DNA of 19,495 nt from JAYTQQ01 sp043746635. Its GTDB lineage: Bacteria; Bdellovibrionota; Bdellovibrionia; Bdellovibrionales; JAMPXM01. Location: positions 1 through 19,495 of the forward strand of contig JAYTQQ010000115.1 in NCBI GenBank assembly GCA_043746635.1. The letters are read 5' to 3'. Shown here piece by piece: positions 15,079-19,495 of the stretch. The notes below the pieces were generated by a model. It was not told the DNA's origin, searched no databases, and saw only the letters and a list, made by a program, of their open reading frames with translations. Made by a program: the position numbers and the translations under genes. The stretch's first letter is position 1; each line of letters opens with the position of its first letter.

Positions 15079-15127
15079 TTCTCCTTGGAAATCTTGGGGA
15101 GAACCGCTACACCCAAATGTAGGAGAA
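15079..15127 (+). promoter_or_regulatory. Possible ribosome-binding-site switch before the SWIM-J gene
   Basis: TTCTCCT (15079-15085) is perfectly complementary to the Shine-Dalgarno of the next gene, AGGAGAA (15121-15127). It can also pair in 6-7 bp with a decoy GGGAGAA at 15097-15103. The two pairings exclude each other, as in translation-control leaders. The complementarity is seen directly; regulation is inferred. Confidence 0.3.
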
Positions 15128-15130
15128 CTC

Positions 15131-15796
15131 ATGACTTTGACTCAATGGGAACATTTTTTTAAACCTGAAGTGCGTAAAGCTGGGCGCATGCTCTTTGACC
15201 AGGGCAAAGTATCTCCTTCGAAGCCTTCTGATACCGAAGTATGTGCTTACGTCCGCCCTTCTTGTCGCACAAAGCTTAAAAGTCAAGCAGTCGAAAGTGT
15301 CATTTTGTTTGCTGAATGTGATTGTGCGTCGTCACGAAAAGGCCAGTTCTGCAAACATCTTTGGGCGATCCTTCTTTCGACGTCAGAAAAATATCCTGAT
15401 TTTTTGGAGTCCAAACGCGACCTGCAAAAGCCTGCCGCTGTAGAGTCGATCGCTCAATCGAAAGTTCAAACGCCCGCTCAGGAAGCATATAAATTAAAGC
15501 AATCCGAATATCGAAAAGAACAATACCAAAAACAAAAAGCGCGACTAAAAAATCAGAAGCAGGCACGGTCACAGAAAAATGTTTTTGTGGTGTCTGATTT
15601 TTCGCCGCATATCGAAGCGGCCCTTAAATTCTTCTCTGAAAACGGATTCGAACTCAGAGAAAATATGAGTAAAGATGCCGTAGGTCTCGCAAAGAAAAAA
15701 CTGTCGCGCGTCTTTCATCCCGACGTCGGTGGAAGTCACGACGAAATTCTAACTCTCAATCACTATACCGAAATTCTTCTAAAATTTACTTTGTGA
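15131..15796 (+). CDS. SWIM zinc-finger and J-domain fusion protein
   Basis: This 221-residue cytoplasmic protein starts at ATG 15131 (AGGAG 5 nt upstream). Its N-terminal half (about residues 5-90) carries a SWIM-type zinc finger, CDC-x8-CKH (C63, C65, C74, H76), a module found in Swi2/Snf2 ATPases and other DNA- or protein-binding proteins. A long Lys/Gln/Arg-rich, probably coiled or disordered linker follows (about 105-150). The C-terminal part (about 155-221) resembles a J domain: AKKKLSRVFHPDVGG contains the HPD motif (196-198) that stimulates the DnaK ATPase. Such a protein could bring DnaK to a nucleic-acid or protein target. Helix IV of a classic J domain may be missing. It follows the kinase gene by 140 bp and has no partner chaperone gene here. 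Confidence 0.8.
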   Translation: MTLTQWEHFFKPEVRKAGRMLFDQGKVSPSKPSDTEVCAYVRPSCRTKLKSQAVESVILFAECDCASSRKGQFCKHLWAILLSTSEKYPDFLESKRDLQKPAAVESIAQSKVQTPAQEAYKLKQSEYRKEQYQKQKARLKNQKQARSQKNVFVVSDFSPHIEAALKFFSENGFELRENMSKDAVGLAKKKLSRVFHPDVGGSHDEILTLNHYTEILLKFTL

Positions 15797-15824
15797 AATA
15801 CGCACTCTAGCATTTGCGTCGGGG

Positions 15825-15959
15825 ATGTTACTTCGAATTGAACCTGATATCCAGCAACTTCGGGCCTCTGGTGTTTTTCATTCACTCAGCCCGGTTCTTT
15901 TTGGAATAGATCTATTTTTTGATTCGCATTTTTGTGAATGTTTTGGTCTCACGCTTTGA
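15825..15959 (+). CDS. Weak 44-residue ORF in the gap before the permease
   Basis: ATG 15825 opens 44 codons starting MLLRIEPDIQQLRASGVF, with GGGG directly before the start. No family is recognised and the C-terminal half is rich in Phe and Cys. It may be chance. The rest of the 15797-16091 gap holds only the hairpin described at 16021-16048 and an AT-rich promoter-like stretch. Confidence 0.2.
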   Translation: MLLRIEPDIQQLRASGVFHSLSPVLFGIDLFFDSHFCECFGLTL

Positions 15960-16020
15960 AATAAAAAATTCTTATAAGGAAGGCTGGGTCAAATTCGAAT
16001 TAAATCGCACTTTAAACAGA

Positions 16021-16048
16021 GCTCACAAGTGAATTCGCTTGTCTGAGC
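16021..16048 (+). promoter_or_regulatory. Imperfect palindrome upstream of the permease gene
   Basis: ACAAGTGAATTCGCTTGT (16025-16042) is a palindrome at 16 of 18 positions centred on GAATTC. Outer GCTCA and TGAGC arms extend it into a longer bulged stem. It lies about 44 bp before the permease ATG, just ahead of a -10-like TAAAAT, so it may be an operator or a 5' mRNA stem. Confidence 0.35.
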
Positions 16049-16091
16049 AAGCTAAAATAGAATAAGTTTTCTTTTTATTATCAGAGGACAT

Positions 16092-17210
16092 ATGACGAAA
16101 CGATCACTCACCGACCCATCGAACCAGCTTCTTCTTTTGCCCGTCTGGCTTCTTGCCATCTACGCGCTTGGTCTTTTGATGGCCGAAGCCTCAACAGTTT
16201 TTCTCTGGATAGTTTGTGCATTTTTTCTTTTTGTCCTTCTCGATCCAACAGCTGAACATTTGAAAGCGCATAAGTGGCCAGCTCCACTTGCTTCGATCTT
16301 TTTAGTCTTTGTTTCGACTCTTTTATGCGTCGGAATGGTTTATCTTTTTGGTTATCTGTTTTCGGTCATGGCGGTGGAGCTTCAAGACTCTAAGCAACTC
16401 TTCATGCACACTTCTGATTCGCTCTACTCAATGTGGACTTCATACAGTTCGAAATTTCAGGCATTTCATCCGCACACTGCGAATGTGCTTCAAGGGCCAC
16501 AAAAGGTACAGGTCGTTGAGGGATCCCCGCTCGGCGGCGAAATGGGAGGAACAATTTTGCACGGCCTCGGCAGCGCCATGACGATCATGACTTTTTCTCT
16601 TCTGATGCCGATTCTAACGTTTTTTTTGTTAGCCGAACGAGATGCCTTCGCTCGTGTTTTTGCGAAAGCTTTCAAAGTGAAACGCGACGGCGCCATCACT
16701 TGGAAAAAAATCGTTAAATCCACCCGCGCATTCTTCGTTGGGAATCTCGTTCTGGCGATTATTACTTATCCGATTTTCATTATTTTGTTTCGCATCTTCA
16801 GCGTACCTTCAATTTTTACGGTCGCAGCGCTCGCAACATTTTTGAATCTGGTGCCGTTTGCGGGAGCGGTCATGGCTGGATTTCTTCCGGCGATCGTGCT
16901 CTATGCCCAAACCGAATCGATCGGTGGATCACTCGGTCTTTATGGCTTTTGCATCCTCTTTCACTTTATCGTGGCCGATTTTGTCACTCCAAAAATTTTA
17001 GGCTCGCAAGTCAACATCAACGCGACAACCTCAACTATTGCGCTCGTCGCTTGGGGAGAACTCTGGGGAGGAATGGGGTTGATTTTAGCGATTCCGTTGA
17101 CGTCGCTCATTAAAATTTTATTCGAAAGCTCAGATTTCTATTGGCTGAATTGGCTCGCCGCTCTCATGAGTGCCAAGCACGTACTTTTTGCGAGAGTTGA
17201 TCCAGAATGA
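16092..17210 (+). CDS. AI-2E / PerM family transport protein
   Basis: This 372-residue integral membrane protein has the layout of the AI-2E/PerM/YdiK family (PF01594): two or three helices at the start, a soluble loop (about residues 95-155), then five or so helices to the C-terminus. The family features are visible in LLMPILTFFLLAERD, FLNLVPFAGAVMAGFLPA and VADFVTPKILGSQVNINATTSTIA, ending in GGMGLILAIPLTSLIKIL. Members export autoinducer-2 or act as ion (Na+/H+ or Na+(Li+)/H+) antiporters, and the substrate cannot be read from the sequence. ATG 16092 follows AGAGGA. The next gene starts 75 bp downstream on the same strand. Confidence 0.9.
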   Translation: MTKRSLTDPSNQLLLLPVWLLAIYALGLLMAEASTVFLWIVCAFFLFVLLDPTAEHLKAHKWPAPLASIFLVFVSTLLCVGMVYLFGYLFSVMAVELQDSKQLFMHTSDSLYSMWTSYSSKFQAFHPHTANVLQGPQKVQVVEGSPLGGEMGGTILHGLGSAMTIMTFSLLMPILTFFLLAERDAFARVFAKAFKVKRDGAITWKKIVKSTRAFFVGNLVLAIITYPIFIILFRIFSVPSIFTVAALATFLNLVPFAGAVMAGFLPAIVLYAQTESIGGSLGLYGFCILFHFIVADFVTPKILGSQVNINATTSTIALVAWGELWGGMGLILAIPLTSLIKILFESSDFYWLNWLAALMSAKHVLFARVDPE

Positions 17211-17285
17211 CCCTACCAAAAGTAGACAATTGTCGAATCCCGCAATATCTTTCTGACAACCATCCCAGCGTCGAAGGGCGGCATC

Positions 17286-17966
17286 ATGATTCGTTTCCTT
17301 TTCTTAGCCTTAAGCTTTTCTCAAATCACTCACGCGCAAACCTTCAATTACTTAAAAGCAGACTCGATTCAAATTTCTCAAATTTTGCCTCCTCCTTTTT
17401 CGACCTCAAGCACAGAAGGAAAGGCTGATCTTGCGCAAGTCTTACAAGTCCAATCGACTCGAACCGAACTCAATTGTGCGCGGGCTCGTACAGAAATCTC
17501 GAGAAGTCTGAAGAGCTTTTACGGAGCCCCTTTTGGCCCGCTCACGCCAGAAGAAATTCTTGCTGCCGATGATCTCATGGTAAAAGTTTTGGTTGATGTG
17601 CAATACTTAGGAGACAACGCCAAAACTGTGTATAACCGGCCACGCCCTTTCGTCGCGGACCCACAAGAAGTTCACCCTTGTTCTGAGTTCGTCAAACCAG
17701 TGAGTGGCTCCTACCCAAGTGGTCACTCACTCGAAGCACATATCATGGCTTCGGTTTTAGATCTTATTTATCCTGAAAGAAAAGCCCTCTTTGAAGCAAG
17801 ATCAATGCAAATTGCGAACGACAGGGTTCTTGCGGGTGTTCATTACCCTTCAGACCTTGAGGCCGGCAGGAAATTAGCAGAAGCGATGATGACAGTCCTA
17901 GAGAGAAGCCCTGCTTTTGAAGCGGATCTCGCTAAACATCTTTCACAAACCGCACCAGCAAAATGA
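17286..17966 (+). CDS. Periplasmic class A non-specific acid phosphatase (PAP2 superfamily)
   Basis: This is a 226-residue exported enzyme with signal peptide MIRFLFLALSFSQITHAQ (cleavage after about residue 17). The full PAP2 phosphatase signature of PhoN/PhoC-type enzymes is present: K113-x6-RP (KTVYNRPRP), YPSGHS (Ser145, Gly146, His147), and R180-x5-H186-x3-D190 (RVLAGVHYPSD). It should release phosphate from organic monophosphates in the periplasm through a phospho-histidine on His186. AAGGG stands 8 nt before the ATG. Its stop (TGA 17964-17966) overlaps an ATG at 17963 (ATGA), so the next small gene is probably translated by coupling. It is the first gene of an apparent three-gene unit. 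Confidence 0.93.
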   Translation: MIRFLFLALSFSQITHAQTFNYLKADSIQISQILPPPFSTSSTEGKADLAQVLQVQSTRTELNCARARTEISRSLKSFYGAPFGPLTPEEILAADDLMVKVLVDVQYLGDNAKTVYNRPRPFVADPQEVHPCSEFVKPVSGSYPSGHSLEAHIMASVLDLIYPERKALFEARSMQIANDRVLAGVHYPSDLEAGRKLAEAMMTVLERSPAFEADLAKHLSQTAPAK

Positions 17967-18291
17967 GAGAATCATCTGCTGCGTCTTTAAAAGAGTTTTT
18001 ATTAAAAATTCATTTTTATTTTTAATTGCCATCTTTGCATTCGCTTCGGGAGCAAAGGCCGGAGTTGCTTGCAAAACTGCACAGCCAGCATTCACCGGAG
18101 ACGCTCAAGCATTCTTACAAAAAATTGCGAAGTTACAGAACTCCCAAAAGCTTACCAAATTAGCGACTCATTATGAGACGTCTTCGCAGTTCGCTCACAA
18201 TACAGACAGTGTAAACAATCCTGACGATGAAACGAGCTTAGATCATCACCCTCATGGTGCCTCCCTTGCACTTCTTATTATAGAAGCTTGA
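17963..18291 (+). CDS. Small exported protein, apparently requiring a -1 frameshift
   Basis: An ATG at 17963 overlaps the phosphatase stop as ATGA, but its frame ends at TAA 18023-18025 after 20 codons. In that frame lies the exact slippery heptamer T TTA AAA (17986-17992). A -1 slip there enters the frame that encodes KRVFIKNS, a hydrophobic core (FLFLIAIFAFASG), AKA, and then about 75 residues to a TGA at 18289-18291. The joined product would be about 109 residues with a well-formed signal peptide. The second frame alone has only a TTG at 17917, inside the phosphatase and without a ribosome binding site. A 1-nt indel in a damaged gene, or a rare ATT start at 18001, would also explain it. 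The mature part (GVACKTAQPAF, a Gln/Lys-rich helix, DHHPHGAS) is unfamiliar. The next gene starts 20 bp on. Confidence 0.5.
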
Positions 18292-18311
18292 GAAAGACTT
18301 GGGAGACCGAA

Positions 18312-19495
18312 ATGAATTCGAAAAGTGTCAAATATATTATCGCATTTGGACTTTTCATGGTTATCACCATGAGTTTTCAAAACTGTTCGAAGGTCGACTT
18401 TGCGAGCTCGGCAGACAACATCGCAAATCTAGCCTTCGACGGAAAATATTTAGATCCCGTTAATATAACAGTTAAAAAAAATCAAAGCGTTTCGTTCACT
18501 GCGGGAACGATGAATGGTACCCATGTCGGTACTTTAAGTTTCGGCAAAACTCCAGGGGTACTCACGCTCGATTCTGGAAATGGAAAATACCAAATCCTCG
18601 ATGCGACGGCCGGCCATATCACCTATACTCCAAATGAATCTTTCGTAGGACCTGACAATGTTGCAATGTACGCGACTGACCCGTATGGCAACAATATCTC
18701 TGGTCAAATTAATATGAGCGTTGGTAATAATTTGAATTCGATTCAACCTGCTCTCGCAGTTCGTGGTATGTCTTGTATCACATGCCACTCACAAATGAGT
18801 TCAAACATCATCACAGATTATGGCTTTGGTAATAGTTGGTATTTCGACGATTCAACATCTGATTCTTTCTATCTCGATCGCGCAAATGCTGATAATGGTC
18901 TCGCCACATTGGCGATGCTGAATGCGAGCAAAATTATTGTTCCTGCGGCGCCGGTGCCGGCGGCATCTCTCTCCCAATTTAATTTTACGACCGTGGTTAA
19001 TTCACTTGCCGACTTCGTTAAGGCAAGATTCGCGCAGGGCAAAATTAATTCGAGCGCACAGGTGATTGAAGTGCCTGAATTAACGATCAGCATTCCAACG
19101 GCGGCGCGCATTCGACAAATTTTTGAAAATCCAAGTACAAACCAAGTTTATATTCCTGATACACAAAAATCTCCGGCTCTGTCAGGCCTTAATTACAATT
19201 CAAGCCAAAACGTATTTATCATTTCAAACCTGGTTTGCGACGGTGATCTTTACCTGAGCGCCCCAGCGGTTTTTGCTGATGCAACCGTTCAATCCATAAA
19301 TGGCTGCCGCATCTACAGCACATCCAATGTCTTTATGACTTCACCGATCATATCGGCTGCGTACAACGGCTCGGTCAATTACAACACTCAAGTTTTATCG
19401 GCCGAAAGCATTTGGCTCGGAGCCGGAAGAATTATTGAAAATTCAAACTTCTGCGAAACCTCAAACGGAAGCGCAATAGGTTGGTACGCATCGAC
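18312..19495 (+). CDS. Lipoprotein with Ig-like domain and CXXCH haem-binding motif (3' end beyond window)
   Basis: The frame from ATG 18312 (GGGAG 6 nt upstream) stays open to the window end, for at least 394 residues. Residues 1-25 form a lipoprotein-type signal ending in SFQNC (Cys25); the box is not canonical, since Gln-Asn replaces the usual small residues. Residues about 45-137 look like a cadherin/Big-type Ig domain (GHITYTPNESFVGPD ... YATDPYGN). Then comes RGMSCITCHSQ (Cys155, Cys158, His159), a c-type cytochrome haem-attachment motif, followed by a long beta-rich region with scattered cysteines (VCDGDLYLS, NGCRIYS) and no second CXXCH so far. A periplasmic or surface electron-carrier or redox role is inferred, not shown. 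It is the third gene after the acid phosphatase and the small exported protein. Confidence 0.8.
   Translation, partial: MNSKSVKYIIAFGLFMVITMSFQNCSKVDFASSADNIANLAFDGKYLDPVNITVKKNQSVSFTAGTMNGTHVGTLSFGKTPGVLTLDSGNGKYQILDATAGHITYTPNESFVGPDNVAMYATDPYGNNISGQINMSVGNNLNSIQPALAVRGMSCITCHSQMSSNIITDYGFGNSWYFDDSTSDSFYLDRANADNGLATLAMLNASKIIVPAAPVPAASLSQFNFTTVVNSLADFVKARFAQGKINSSAQVIEVPELTISIPTAARIRQIFENPSTNQVYIPDTQKSPALSGLNYNSSQNVFIISNLVCDGDLYLSAPAVFADATVQSINGCRIYSTSNVFMTSPIISAAYNGSVNYNTQVLSAESIWLGAGRIIENSNFCETSNGSAIGWYAS

Noticed and set aside
15985..16000. Sequence resembling a tRNA T-arm (TTCGAATT)
   Set aside because: No acceptor, D or anticodon stem can be built around it.
17207..17428. 73-residue ORF overlapping the acid phosphatase start
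   Set aside because: It lacks a ribosome binding site and overlaps the signal peptide of a clear phosphatase gene.

Overview
The window reads as chromosomal DNA of a Gram-negative, diderm bacterium of moderate GC content. It probably belongs to the Bdellovibrionota or a related deltaproteobacterial-type lineage. This is an inference from several traits seen together: many exported or outer-membrane proteins with no clear family, a lipoprotein signal ending in FQNC, a eukaryote-like NADP isocitrate dehydrogenase, and stand-alone receiver proteins beside a membrane PP2C phosphatase. No rRNA, tRNA, CRISPR array, intact insertion sequence or phage gene was found. The gene order looks like ordinary, densely packed chromosome with a few decayed genes.

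Layout. Positions 1-2860 hold a broken GlsB/YeaQ-type membrane protein gene, two tandem paralogous receiver-domain proteins, and, converging on them, a membrane-anchored SpoIIE/RsbU-type phosphatase. Positions 2995-4206 hold a small Tudor/SH3-like protein and an acyltransferase. The acyltransferase is preceded, in frame, by a 25-codon leader with a strong ribosome binding site and a TAG stop, and by a 21-bp palindrome that looks like an operator. Positions 4207-7773 hold phosphoglucomutase, two divergent outer-membrane beta-barrel proteins whose starts are about 26 bp apart, and a small two-helix membrane protein. Positions 7774-9628 hold a possible remnant of a D-lactate dehydrogenase, NADP isocitrate dehydrogenase, and a regulatory gap with a small ORF and a 16-bp palindrome. 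Positions 9629-13480 hold a secreted phospholipase C/AcpA-type phosphoesterase, an exported protein of unknown family, a clear rho-independent terminator, and a secreted HExxH metalloprotease-like protein. Positions 13758-17210 hold a sensor histidine kinase, a SWIM zinc-finger/J-domain fusion, and an AI-2E (PerM)-type permease. Positions 17286-19495 hold a three-gene unit: a class A acid phosphatase, a small exported protein that seems to need a -1 frameshift, and a lipoprotein with a CXXCH haem motif that runs off the window.

How the genes may work together. The receivers and the phosphatase may form a local signalling module, but only proximity supports this. pgm and icd are housekeeping carbon metabolism. 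Two unrelated periplasmic phosphatases, the metalloprotease and several outer-membrane proteins suggest an envelope and secretion-rich lifestyle that recovers phosphate and breaks down external polymers. The most unusual signals are the exact -1 slippery heptamer at 17986-17992 that joins a coupled start codon to a signal-peptide frame, the in-frame amber leader of the acyltransferase, the SWIM-J fusion with a possible switch at its ribosome binding site, and the haem-motif lipoprotein.
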